Shown: positions 45,211 to 56,360 of the stretch, in pieces
How the letters are laid out: every line of letters begins with the position of its first letter
How positions within the stretch are numbered: position 1 is the stretch's first letter
DNA from: Terebella lapidaria
Lineage: Eukaryota; Annelida; Polychaeta; Terebellida; Terebellidae
Direction: 5' to 3'
Length of the DNA: 64,000 nt
Assembly: GCA_949152475.1 (NCBI GenBank)
Contig: OX424569.1
Coordinates: forward strand, 21,551,170 to 21,615,169
Translations under genes and position numbers: made by a program
The notes under the pieces: generated by a model
Database searches by the model: none
What the model saw: only the letters and a program-made list of their open reading frames with translations
Told to the model about the DNA's origin: nothing

Positions 45211-45757
45211 AAGTTATCCACAGGAGACCATGAATGGTAATATTCAAGGTGACCTTTGACCTGAAATATGTGAATTGGCCTCTGCAAACAACGCATGTAG
45301 ATAGGGTTTATCTTTGTATTATGAGCATATCACATTATGTGGGATCGGTTGGTGACCTTGAACTTCACCTCAGGGGACCTTGAGTGGTGAATATCAAGGT
45401 CACATTTGGCATGAATATGACCTTTGACTTTGAAAGATCAAAACTTTTTCTTCTTTGTAAACAACCTATTCCGACTTCGGTAACCATTTTCTCAAAATCT
45501 GCTCAGACAAATCCCTGTACTGGTATAGGACTCTCCATATGTATTGTAGTGATGTGTATAAGATTTGATGCTTTTGGATTGCCAGTCTGTGGATGGTGGC
45601 CATTTTGAAAGAAAATAATTGTCCGAAATCAAGTTACTATGCGCTTTGAGCCATTTTGAACATAAAATTTTGTTTTTAAAAATTGAGAATTCTGCTTTGA
45701 CAGATTGAAAGTGTACATTTCTCCAGTAACCTTTCTTAGCCCTTGGAATAATTTCTT
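45211..45757 (+). mobile_element. Decayed family 1B copy with 3' end
   Basis: TGACCTTGAACTTCACCTC, GATGTGTATAAGATTTGATG, GATGGTGGCCATTTTGAAAG and a degenerate terminus TCTCCAGTAACCTTTC TTAGCCCTTGGAATAATTTC. The hairpin right arm is damaged. An old copy ending about 30 bases upstream of the IF1 exon. Confidence 0.65.
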
Positions 45758-45788
45758 TTAACTCATAACTTTTAATGATGCACTGTAG

Positions 45789-45852
45789 AGAATCTGGTGG
45801 TGCATTCGGCAAGCGTGAGTCGGCACTAGAGGAACAGTACTTCCGAAAACTA
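45789..45852 (+). CDS. ATP5IF1: ATPase inhibitor IF1, internal exon
   Basis: Reading from 45790 gives [20 protein letters not shown] followed by L. This matches the conserved inhibitory core of mitochondrial ATPase inhibitor IF1 (human: [20 protein letters not shown]). IF1 is a small matrix protein that binds F1-ATPase at low pH and stops ATP hydrolysis. The exon is bounded by CACTGTAG upstream (acceptor) and GTGAGT at 45853 (strong donor), entering with one base of a split codon. I found neither the presequence exon nor the coiled-coil exon nearby; they are probably beyond large repeat-filled introns. A decayed family 1 3' end lies just upstream in the presumed intron. A captured or pseudogene exon cannot be excluded, but the splice sites and motif are intact. 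Confidence 0.75.
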
Positions 45853-46000
45853 GTGAGTATTAGAAGTAACAACTAGCTAATAATACACTGGAATGGCTGG
45901 CGAGCCAGGCATACTTATATCTGTTTGAATGGTGTACTTGCAACAGTTGCAGAGCCATAGAAATTATTTTGTAAAGACCTGAATTGCCCTCTTCCGGATT
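45853..46000. other. Presumed IF1 intron start, no feature
   Basis: Begins with the donor GTGAGTATT. Contains GGCTGGCGAGCC, a small palindrome. No repeat family recognised. Confidence 0.45.
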
Positions 46001-46262
46001 AATAATCATGGCAACATCTGTAATTGCATTACTATCCATTTTGGGCCATTTCTAGACAAAAAAAATTTTTCACCCTTTGGAAAAAGTTTTGGACTTAGGA
46101 AATTGTCCCTACTGTTTTCCTTCATAATGGGACTGCCAGAACTGTACTCATAGAACGCCTGAAGATACAGCTTAGAAATTGGCACTTTCAAATGGGAAGC
46201 CATATATAGCGACTTGTGTGGTGACCTTGAATTTGACCTTCGATGACCTTAAAAAGTCAAAA
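46001..46262 (+). mobile_element. Family 1B fragment
   Basis: Contains CATTACTATCCATTTTGGGC, an A/T homopolymer pair, TTCCTTCATAATGGG, TCATAGAACGCCTGAAGATA and GTGACCTTGAATTTGACC. Ends in GTCAAAACAGC without a terminus. Confidence 0.7.
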
Positions 46263-46668
46263 CAGCTATGTTTATTCTATACATCACCAATCTAAACATG
46301 CTATATGCGCCTTTTCGATCCTGCGAATCATTTTGGATAAGAAATTCTCGTGATTGAACTAAGCATGATTGTCTGCCTCATGACCTCGCTCCTTTTCCCG
46401 CCAAAACCTCCCGAATCTTCCGGTGTATTCGTGGAATTTAGTCTGCAAACCAGTCAATTGCGATGTATTTTCACAGAATATCATCAGGGTTTCTGTAGGC
46501 ATCGATTTGTGTATTGTTTATAGTTGGTAGCTTCTTCTACAAGTTTATACAGCTATATCCGTATCCCTGTTAGGGTTTTCTTTCAGCACAGTACAGGTTT
46601 TCCAGTGCCCGCCACTTGTTCCCTGTTACTGACGGTTGTTTGTTTACCCTTTGTGATTGTTCTTCACC
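46263..46668. other. Unique sequence before a zinc-motif frame
   Basis: About 400 bases without matches in the window. It could be host intron or the leader of the element whose frame starts at 46669. Confidence 0.4.
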
Positions 46669-46833
46669 ATGTCGTCTCAGTCTACTCTGGGCACCGGCTA
46701 TGATTTGAGAGTGTGTTCCCAGTGCGGAATTAACACCTTTCGCCAAGGGGAGAAGCACGGGCTGTGCTTCGATTGCTTAGATCATGGTCCGGTGTCCATG
46801 GAAGACCTGAGGTGCGACCTACCGTATTTATTA
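46669..46833 (+). mobile_element. Possible DIRS-like gag start, broken fossil
   Basis: A frame from 46669 reads MSSQSTLGTGYDLRVCSQCG and continues with a C-x2-C-x10-H-x2-C-x2-C pattern (CSQC ... HGLCFDC). Such a cysteine/histidine cluster near the start is seen in gag-like proteins of DIRS-type retrotransposons. Only about 55 residues remain before a family 3 remnant. The fragment is broken and the assignment is weak; a host zinc-binding protein is an alternative. Confidence 0.35.
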
Positions 46834-46888
46834 AGGAAATGCCTTTATGGTTTTAGCAGAATTTTTTCTTTTTTTTTTTTCTTTTTTT
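46834..46888 (+). mobile_element. Family 3 5' end with collapsed hairpin
   Basis: TTAAGG is joined to AAATGCCTTTATGG and TTTTAGCAGAATTTTTTC. Compared with intact copies, the inner part of the left arm and the loop (CATTTCGGCAG) are missing. The poly-T that follows received the family 6 element. Confidence 0.75.
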
Positions 46889-47114
46889 AGCTCACCGGCT
46901 GAAAGCCGTGGAGCTGATGGGATGGATTGACACGTGTCTGCCGTGTCTGTTGCCCCATGTTTTCCTGACTCAAATCTTTCAGAATCTTCTCCGTCTAAAG
47001 TACTATTCCTATGGTCCCCAAACGTGGAATACTGCTCGGTTATTGTGTGTTCTCCAAATGATACGTCAGATTTGCAGCAAATTCGGAGGCTTTCTAATAA
47101 AATTTAGTGATTGA
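46889..47114 (+). mobile_element. Family 6 Helentron-like 5' fragment
   Basis: Starts in a T-run with AGCTCACCGGCT GAA AGCCGTGGAGCT (arms complementary apart from a shifted T/A), then GATGGGATGG. This type of hairpin, beginning AGCTCACC, is one I know from molluscan repeats. TTTCAGAATCTTCTCCGTC in the body also fits that group. The end is not identifiable. Confidence 0.6.
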
Positions 47115-48162
47115 ACACCAAAATTCATCATACATGTGCTTGTGTTTATACATACGGGTTGCGGGCTTGTGGCCGGGAATCAATATCACTTTAACGCATG
47201 CGCAGACGGGACAATGTGATCGCATTGTTTATCTTCGCATATCGACCAAGAAACGCGATTATATCCAATCGTACAATATTTGATAGCAGAAAATACCTGG
47301 ATTTTGGTGTAATCGTTGTTGATGTTTCTGTAAATCCACTGTAGTATGTTATCAAGTGATAAATTTCTCGGTAATTGCAGGATATACAGCGAAGGCACCG
47401 GTAACAGGGCAAAGATCTATAAATAGCACTGCTCATTGATTGGTTGGAAGTGGCGGAACACCCGAGAGTTCCCCGAGTGTTTCCGAGTATTTCCTAATAT
47501 GGGACATCAGCCATTGAGCATGACTGGGCGATAAAACATGAAAATGAATCAGTGACGAAAAAGACATATTTAGCAAAGAATTCACGCGAACACACAATGA
47601 CAGCTACTGCAATGCATGCCCAATCACTAAACGGACATGTTTCGAATGCTGCCCTGTCAGTCGGCCTAAATTTATACATGCGTGCTTCACGGTGCTTGAC
47701 ATGCTCGATTCCCGCGCCAAGCAAATGCTTGACGGTAACAGATCATGTTCGATAAAAATTGCAAACAGTCACTCTGTATTCTGTCCGATTCCGATCATAG
47801 TGCACCCGTGATTTGATTGGCGGAGCAGGGGCTCGATGTTTGAATCGTCAAAATTATCGAAAAGTCTTATTACAGATAGCATCATGTCACGGATTGTTTA
47901 GATCTGAAAATATGTCGTATCTGCTTGAATACGATTAGTTCATTTGTATTCACCAGTTCACATGATTCATGACGGCTCAAGTGGAGCGTTGATCACGAGT
48001 ACGTTATGACAATACAGTAGCGGATTAACGATCGTCACTTACATGTACCGATAAAGGTTTACTTTCTAAAGGAAAAAAAAAAAACGAATAACAAAAACAA
48101 GTTGTGATTTGCATTTATAGACTTCGCCATGAAATAATATATTATCAGAGTGTTAAATTAAT
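47115..48162. other. Unique sequence, possibly host, with promoter-like motifs
   Basis: No repeat family is recognised. On the minus strand CCAATCA (about 47437-47443) lies upstream of CTATTTATAG (about 47420-47429), and CCAAAATCCAG|GTATTT (about 47295-47312) could be a 5' splice donor. GCATGCGC at about 47197 resembles an NRF1 site. Frames of 60-80 residues on both strands (47191-47755) show no domain. Confidence 0.35.
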
Positions 48163-49224
48163 TGTATCCCCCGAACGAAGTTCGGTGGATACTATGGATT
48201 TGTCTTCGTCGCGCCGCCGCGTCCGCGTCCGCAGACACTTTCTTGTGAACGCGCTACAGGTTGCAAATCTTAACCGATTCTAATAATTTTTTATACAGAC
48301 ACATCTTATGGTAAGATCCCGACACCAATCGATTTTGGTTGTTTAACACACATGGCTTGTGAACGCTCTACGAGTGGGAGTTTTCAATGAATGAGGATGA
48401 AATCGCACAGACTCAGAGAGAAAGACCCTCACACGAAACCTATCGTTTTTCAGAATGATCGAATAAATATTAATTAGTTAACGGACTAACTTATTAGGAC
48501 CATTAACATACCGACTTGAACATCTGTGATCAATCCAATACCCTGTACTATGAAAACAAATAGCACTGGATTCTTGTTCAGAATAGAGAACTGATGTTTT
48601 TGGTGAAAACAGATCGATATTATCGAATAAGTAAACCTTAATTTTACTAGTTAAGTCTATTATTGACCACAATTAAAATAGTTAAGATGAGAAACATTTA
48701 TTATTAAGCTCAACAAGGTGAAGGTTTTGTCCAGTACAGATTTCATGAGTGTAACCGAATAGGTTAACCTTATTATTACTAGTTAAGTCTATTATTGACC
48801 ACAATAAAAATAGTTAAGACAAGAAATATTTATTATTGGGCTCAACAAGGTAAAGGTTCTGTCCAGTAGAGATTTTACGGCTGTAACCAAATAATTTAAT
48901 ATTATTTTTGCTAGTTAAATCTATCATTGACCTCAATAATAATAGTTAAGATGAGAAACATTTATTATTGAGCTCAACAAGGTAAATGTTTTGTCCAGTA
49001 GAGATATCTGGGTGTAACTGAATAAGTTAACATTATTTTCACTAAAACATTGATCTGGCTCGAATTTCATCATTTTGTGGCCTAAGATTTGACATTTTTC
49101 TGGTAATCTTCTCTATCCCTTGTTCTAGTTTTTCACACTTATTAGTAATATATTTGGGGCAAGAGGAATGAGAGTGCTACGGGGGATACACCCAAGCGGT
49201 CGTAGGCGACCGGATGCGTCTAGT
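48163..49224 (+). mobile_element. Family 2 element delta, complete, 1.06 kb
   Basis: TGTATCCCCCGAAC GAA GTTCGGTGGATAC TATGG, GCCGCCGCGTCCGCGTCCGC, one diverged 168-type unit, about three 132-bp units, a short tail without 121-bp units, and CTACGGGGGATACACCCAAG CGGTCG TAGG CGACCG GATGCGTCTAGT. Flanks are TTAAATTAAT and TAATTAATG, consistent with insertion at a TT. Confidence 0.87.
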
Positions 49225-50010
49225 TAATTAATGAGATCAAGTAATATGAAAAGTGTATATTTATACCAATGTATATTTCTAACAATTTACCTAATTAATT
49301 GTAATTATTTATATAATTAATATTCTTAATTATAATTATGTATAATGAAGATTACTTTGATATTGAGTTCAATATTGTATCATATCAATTACTAGTCATT
49401 TACAAAAGTTATTTTATCTTATATAATTCAAACCTAACAACTAGTTTACTATTTGGCTTTTGTACAAGTCACAGCCTGAGAAGTATTCAAAATTTGAAAA
49501 AGACATTAATCTTATTCCAAACAACTGTTCTTTGGCTACAGTTTAAAACCACACAATATTTCGGTTCTCACGCTCCTGTTTGAATGTGATTGGTCCATTC
49601 AGACTTGACTGGGAAACAGTCTTGTCATTGGTTAGTTTCGTAATATTACCTAACCTCAAGCTTCTAGCTGGGAGAAAATTTTAAATTTAAAATCAGTTAG
49701 AGTTCAGTTCTGGGTCTGAAGACACCATCATCAGTCTGTGACTTACTTCATTTTTTTGGACTATCTAAATTACATCATTACAACTGGATTACTCAATAAA
49801 CTGGATTATATTTCTCAACATCTGTCTTTGGACTATCATCATTCATATCCCCTGAAGAACATCTATTAACATCAATCAATTAAAAGTACAATATATCACA
49901 CGACATACAAAACCGTGATATTTGGTGGAGTACATCACGGGAGTGCCTACCAACATCAAGGACTAAAAAGACAAAAAGAAAGAAAGAAAAGAAACAGAGA
50001 AGCCAACAAC

Positions 50011-50996
50011 ATGCCGAAGACGAGAAAAGCTAGAAATACCAACCAACAGAGCACAGAACATGCAGAACTGGACTCTGACCCAGATGTCCTATCGTCAATC
50101 CAGGAAATTCCTGGGAAAGGACAGACAGTGCCTTACAACTCAACAACTGTAAGGCACTCGAGAAAAGTGTACCATGTTTTGGGGGCCAGTCATCAGGGAA
50201 TCCCCAATTCTGGCTGCAGACGTATGACAGATATTGCCAGTTGAAAGGATGGACGGACACAACCAAACTAATGTCTGTGTCCCTGTTTCTGCAGGACACA
50301 GCATTGTTCTGGTTGCTGAACAAGGATCCACCATTTGAGACATACAAACAGTTCTCTTCTGCATTCGTCAACGAGTTCAAACTCACGAAAACACAGATGT
50401 TGGCTCGTTTAGACAAGTTAGCAACAAGAAAACAGTTACCAACCGAGAGTGTTGACGACTATCTCCTAGCCGTGTCGAGAGAATGTCGCGAGCTGGTCAG
50501 ATCTCCAGAACAGGAGATGGAAATAGCCATACAAGGACTGTTGCCCAAGATCAAGTGCCAGGTCCTGCTGAAGGAGTCAGAAAGCCTGGCTGATGTGCGA
50601 CGCATCGCCCTCCTGGTGGAAAATGTTACCAGCACAACTCCAGCGCCGGATCATGCTGTCATGGCATGTGACACTGGACGGAGTGGACGACAACCCCAGC
50701 AGTCATCTGAGCTGTCAGCACTATGCAGCGAGATCTCGGAGCTGAGGAAGAAAGTTGACGCCATGGCCGAGAAGAAAGATGTGGAGTCGTCTCACCGCGG
50801 ATACCCTCCTCCTCGCCCGCGACGCAATTCCCCAGCCTGCTGGAAGTGTGGTGAAAAACATTGCTACCGCGACTGCCCAGCCTACGGCACTACATGCAGT
50901 AACTGTGGAAAAGCCAACCACTACGCGAGGCTCTGCAAAACATCGCGCAGCACAGTTACCAGCACAGACAAGCCCCAAGCGAATGATCAGCACTAG
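50011..50996 (+). pseudogene. Gypsy-1 gag region (fossil)
   Basis: Capsid-type alpha-helical region followed by two zinc knuckles: CWKCGEKHCYRDC (C-x2-C-x3-H-x4-C) and CSNCGKANHYARLC (C-x2-C-x4-H-x4-C). The pair, one short and one canonical, is common in Mag-like Gypsy elements. The capsid/nucleocapsid would package the element RNA in a cytoplasmic particle. Region broken. Confidence 0.85.
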
Positions 50997-51002
50997 GGAC
51001 TC

Positions 51003-53464
51003 GTGCCTGTCTCACATGCGCGGGACAGGCATAGTGCAGAAGCCACTCCTAACAGCGATGATATAGGTATTGTACCAAAAGTCTATATCACTAAATCGAA
51101 CAGGCCTAACTTGGTAAATTGTTGTATAAATGGGAAAGGTGTGAATGCACTGCTAGATACTGGTGCAAATGTCAGTTGCATTTCTAATCACATGTATAGG
51201 TATACAAATAGTAACAAGTGCTTCCCACTACAGTGTTCACCTGTAGGACACATCATAGGTGTAGGTGGACATAAAATCAATGTGTTAGGTACTGTTACCT
51301 TACCAGTTGTCATAAATGACCTGAAATTGTGGCAAGACTTTCTTGTCCTGCCAGGATCTGCTGACCCACAGATCATTCTAGGAGAGACATTTTTACGCTC
51401 TCAGCAAGCTAACTGGGATTTTGGCACTAATACTTTGACTTTACAACAAGGTATGGTAACAATTAACCTAACAGATTCCAGAGATCACGTGAAGAACAGA
51501 GTGTGTTTCATAAGAACTACTGAGGATGTGATTGTTCCTGGTAATAGTGAAATACTTTTGAATGTTAAGGTGTCAAAGTCTAAATCTGATTCTAAAGGGT
51601 GTATACCTAAAGCTGGTGTAATACAACCCACTGCACAGCTGAACAAAAAGTTCTTCGTCACAGGACCAAGTTGTGCTGTACAACCTGACACTGGTCGATG
51701 TGTATATAGATTGTTAAACCCTTTACCGACTGACACACACATTCCTAGTAATCACATCTTAGGAACATATTCACCAATAACAGATGACACACAGCTTGTT
51801 CACATGGAGGACATGCCTCCAGAACTACATCCAAGATCAAGTGAGAAGCACACTACAGACATTAACACTGACAGTACAACACCTGTATCTGCTCATGTCA
51901 ATACACTGCTGTCGTACACAGAGCTCAATGAGAACACAAACAAAAACATCAACACCATACACATGACAGGTGGAAGTGATCCTCATCAGGTAGAGCACAC
52001 CAAAGGCTGCCACACTCCAGATCACAATTCTGACCCCATTCGTGATCGTCACTATTTCATTCAGGTGGCTGAGGCCATGAATGTAGACATCTCATTGGAT
52101 GCCATCTCAGAAAGCCAGAGAGATGACATACTGGAGTTGATTGGCAGGAATCGTGATGTCTTTGCTGTGAGTACATCTGAACTGGGGACATATGACAGCT
52201 ATCATCACGTCATCGACACAGGAAACCATCCACCTGTGAAGTCAAGATTCTACAGAACCTCCCCTGCTCACAAAACTGAGATTGAGAGGCAGGTGAATGA
52301 CTTGCTTAGCTGTGGTATAATACAACGCTCGACAAGCAACTGGATGTCACCTGTGATACTGGTGACGAAAGCCAATGGCACATGGAGAATGGTAATCGAC
52401 TATAGGGCCCTAAACAAGCTTGTGAAGCCAGTCTATTTCCCTCTTCCAAGGAACGAGGATGTAGTGGACGCTCTTGGACAATCCAAGGCGACTATATTTT
52501 CCACTCTGGACTTGGCCCAAGCATTTCTACAGGTTCCTCTGGACCCACTTACTAAACACAAGACTGCCTTCATAACACACCATGGAGTGTTTGAATTTAA
52601 CAAACTGCCATATGGTTTGTCAAATTCTCCAGCAGTCTTCAGCGCTGTCATGGCACAGGTGCTTAGTAAGTTTTTGTATGTCTATGCCATTGTCTATACC
52701 GATGACATTTTGCTATATTCTGAGAATTTCGCGCATCATCTGCAACACCTTTCGAATGTATTTCAAAAGCTCAGAGAGGCTAACTTAAAATTACGCCCTA
52801 CAAAGTGTCATTTTGCCAAGGCAGAAGTTACCTTCCTGGGACATGTCATCTCCAAGCATGGATTGTCTGTAGACCCCAAGAAGACGTCAGCTATCACAAC
52901 ATTTCCTGTTCCTGAGACTCATACACAGCTGAGAACGTTCCTGGGAATTTGCCAATACTACAGGAGATTTGTGAAGGACTTTTCACATATAACGGCACCG
53001 CTGAATAAACTGCTCCAGAAGGAAGCGAAGTTCCATTGGGATAACGTGTGCCAGACAGCATTTCAACAGATGAAAGGAGTCCTGACAAGCTCACCAATTT
53101 TGGCATTTCCTGATTTCGACAAAGAGTTTATTCTCTCTACACAGATGCCAGCATGGCAGCTATTGGTTATATTCTCGGTCAAAAAGATGACAAGAATCGA
53201 GATGTTGTGATAGCTTATGGTGGAAGGTCACTGAGGTCTTTTGAACGGAACTGGGGTATATCTGGGCTGGAAGGACTCGCTATTGTCGAGGGGATCCGTC
53301 AGTATCATTATATCTTGCTGATAAACCCTTCACAATTGTCACTGACCATTCTGCACTATATTCAGGACTGCAAACTAACAACTGGACGCCTGAGCAGATG
53401 GTCACTGTTCCTTCAACAGTACAGGTACACCATACAGTACACGTATACTGTATCAAGTCTGTAA
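51003..53464 (+). pseudogene. Gypsy-1 pol region: protease, RT, part of RNase H (fossil)
   Basis: Aspartic protease with LLDTGANVSC and a later IILGETFLR; reverse transcriptase with VIDYRALN, the FSTLDLAQAF block, LPYGLSNSPAVF, and the catalytic YTDDILLYS; then FLGICQYYRRFV (thumb) and the beginning of RNase H. It lies directly behind gag. The RT blocks are of the Ty3/Gypsy type. The region is truncated and broken; integrase is absent. Confidence 0.92.
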
Positions 53465-54219
53465 CATTGTACTTGTTAAAAGGGTTATTAAGGCATTTCG
53501 GCAGAAATGCCTTTATGGTTTTAGCAGAATTTTTTTTTTTTTTTTTTCTTCTTCCGCCACTTTTGGTTTCCGGACGATAACTTTAGATTGCCTTGACGGA
53601 TCCTTGTCAAATTTTCACCGCAAGTCAGAAATGATATGTGGAAGAACCCTATTCTTTTTGTGCCGGATCCGAGGTCCGTGAGGTCCGTGAGGATGAAATC
53701 AAGGCTAATTTTAAGACTTGGTTTCCGGACGATAACTGGGAAAATATTTATGCAATAGTTGCAGAACTCTGCATGGAGGTTCATATGTCACCAGGGAAGA
53801 ACCCTATTGATTTTGGGATCGATCCGTCAAATGAGCTTTGACCTAGAGGTCAAAATAATTTTTTGCTGATTCATCCTTGAGGCTTTCTGCATATCTCGGA
53901 AACCGTGCGTCGTAGAGCGAAACGGACGTTATTTTCGTACTCGTCGCCCTAGACAAACATCTCTAAGGGGAATTTTTTTTTTTGATCCGGCTCCGAGGTC
54001 CGTGAGGTCCGTGAGGATGAAATTGAGGCTGATCTTGAAACTTGGTTTCCGGACGATAACTCGAAAAATATACAGGCAATAGTTGCAGAATTTTGCACGG
54101 AGGTTTATATATCACCAGGGAAGAACCCTATTGATTTCGGGATCGATACCTCAAACGACCTTTGACTTAGAGGTCGAAATATTTTTTTGCTGAGTCATCC
54201 TTGAGGCATCCTGCATATC

Positions 54220-54736
54220 TCGGAAACGGTGCGTCGTAGAGCGAAACGGACGTTATTTTCGGACTCGTCGCCCTAGACAAACATGTCTAATGGGTATTAT
54301 GGATGAACTTTGACCTTGACCCGAAATTTTTTTGCCGAGTCGGCATTTTTCGTTTTCGTCGATATCTCGGAAACGGTGCGTCGTAGAGCGAAACGGACGT
54401 TATTTTCGGACTCGTCGCCCTAGACAAACATGTCTAAAGGGTATTATAGATGAACTTTGACCTTGACCCGAAATTTTTTGCCGAGTCGACATTTTTCGTT
54501 TTCGTCGATATCTCGGAAACGGTGCATCGTACAGCGAAATGGACGTTATTTTCGGACTCGTCGCCCTAGACAAACATGTCTAAGGGGTATTATGGATGAA
54601 CTTTGACCTTGACCCGAAATTTTTTGCCGAGTCGGCACTTTTCGTTTTCGTCGATATCTCGGAAACGGTGCATCGTGGAGCGAAACGGACGTTATTTTCG
54701 GACTCGTCGCCCTAGACAAACATGTCTAAGGGGTAT
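54220..54736 (+). repeat. 147-bp array, left of the family 2 insertion
   Basis: About 3.5 units of the family 3 core, each with GAACTTTGACCTTGACCCG and TTTTTGCCGAGTCGGCA, ending in CTAAGGGGTAT where family 2 epsilon begins. Confidence 0.9.
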
Positions 54737-56360
54737 TGTATCCCCCGAACAAAGTTCGGCGGATACTATGGATTTACGATCGTCGCGCCGCCGCCGCCGC
54801 CGCCGCCGCCGCGTCCGCGTCCGCAGACACTTTCTTGTGAACGCGCTACAGCTTACAAATCTGAACCGATTTTGATAATATTTTATATGGACATGACTTA
54901 TGGTGAGATCTCAACACCTATCGATTTTGGTTGCCATAGCAACCAAAATAGCCGATTGGTGTAACATTTTGTGCTCAAATTAGCCTGTTTAACACACATG
55001 GGTTGTGAACGCTCTACGGGTGGGAGTTTTCGATGAATGATGATGAAATCGCACAGGCTCAATGAGAAAGACCATCACACGAAACCTATTGTTTTTCAGA
55101 ATGATCGAATAAATATTAATAAGTTTGAGAGGTTAACTTATTACAACAATTAAAATGCCTACTTTGACATGTGTGATCACTCCAATAACCTGTACTATGA
55201 AAGCAAATTGCACTGGATTCTTCTTCAGAATACAGAACTGATGTTTTTGGTGAAAACAGAACAATATTACTGAATAAGTTAACATTGGTTTTACTAGTTA
55301 AGTCTATTATTGACCACAATAAAAAAAGTTAAGATGAGAAACATTTATTATTGAGCTCAACAAGGTAAAGGTTTTGTCCAGTAGAGATTTCACAGGTGTA
55401 ACCAAATAAGTTAACATTATTTTCACTAGTTAAGTCTATTATTGACCACAATAAAAATAGTTAAGACAAGAAACATTTATTATTGGGCTCAACAAGGTAA
55501 AGCTTCTGTGCAGTAGAGATTTCATGGCTGTTGCCGAATAAGTTAACATCATTTTTACTAGTTAAGTCTATTAATGACCTCAAGAAAAATAGTTAAGACA
55601 AGAAACATTTATTATTGGGCTCAACAATTTAAAATTTTTGTCCAGTAGAGATTTCATGGGTGTAACCGGATAAGTTAACATTATTTTTACCATTAAAGTC
55701 AATTTTTACTTTGAATTTCAACTTGAAACCAAGTTTGGCACATATTATGAATTAAAATATAATTTATTGTGAAAAAATCGATCTGGCTCCAATTTCGTCA
55801 TCGTGAAATGCAGTTTTGGTAAACTTTTACTTGAATTTCAGCTCGAAACCAAGTTTGGCACATAATTATTATGAATTAAAATTTAAATTATGGTGAAAAG
55901 TTTGATCTGGCTCCTATTTCGTCATCTTGAAATGTAGTTTTGGTCAACTTTTACTTTGAATTTCAACTTGGAACCAAGTTTGGCATATAGTATGAGTTGA
56001 AATATCATCTATTTATTTATGGTGAAAAGTTCGATCTGGCTCCAATTTAGTCATCTTGAAATGCAGTTTTTGTCAACTTTTGCTTGAATTTCAACTTGGA
56101 ACCAAGTTTGTCAAATATTCTGAGTTGAAGTATAACTTTGGGTGAAAACTTTTATCTGGCTGTAATTTCGTTATTTTATCGAACATGTCGAAATGGAAAT
56201 TCGTATGCAGTGATTTTAGTGGTGATCTTGAATTCGTCCTTCAATAAGCTTGAAAGGTTTCACACTCACAATGTACATCAGTGATATATTTGGGGCAACA
56301 GGGATGATAGGGCTACGGGGGATACACCCAAGCGGTCGTAGGCGACCGGAAGCGTCTAGT
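54737..56360 (+). mobile_element. Family 2 element epsilon, complete, 1.62 kb
   Basis: TGTATCCCCCGAAC AAA GTTCGGCGGATAC TATGG, then an expanded (CCG)n of about 9 units and GTCCGCGTCCGCAG, one 168-type unit, four 132-bp units (55255-55690), four 121-bp units (55690-56180), and CTACGGGGGATACACCCAAG CGGTCG TAGG CGACCG GAAGCGTCTAGT. Flanks AAGGGGTAT and TATGGATGAAC join to the uninterrupted family 3 repeat AAGGGGTATTATGGATGAAC, giving exact ends and showing no target duplication. Confidence 0.93.

Larger units (their letters stand above)
49225..53488 (+). mobile_element. Gypsy-1: Ty3/Gypsy LTR retrotransposon fossil, broken
   Basis: Parts in order: a region that probably includes the 5' LTR and leader (to about 49910, with an AATAAACTGGATT polyadenylation-like stretch and the GTGATATTTGGTGGAG leader motif), gag (about 50011-50996), protease and reverse transcriptase (51003-53110) and the start of RNase H (to about 53464). 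No integrase or 3' LTR is seen; a family 3 element begins at 53489. LTR borders could not be placed because no second LTR is present. The long open pol suggests a fairly young insertion. It is broken, with a truncation and about two or three further lesions. Confidence 0.9.
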
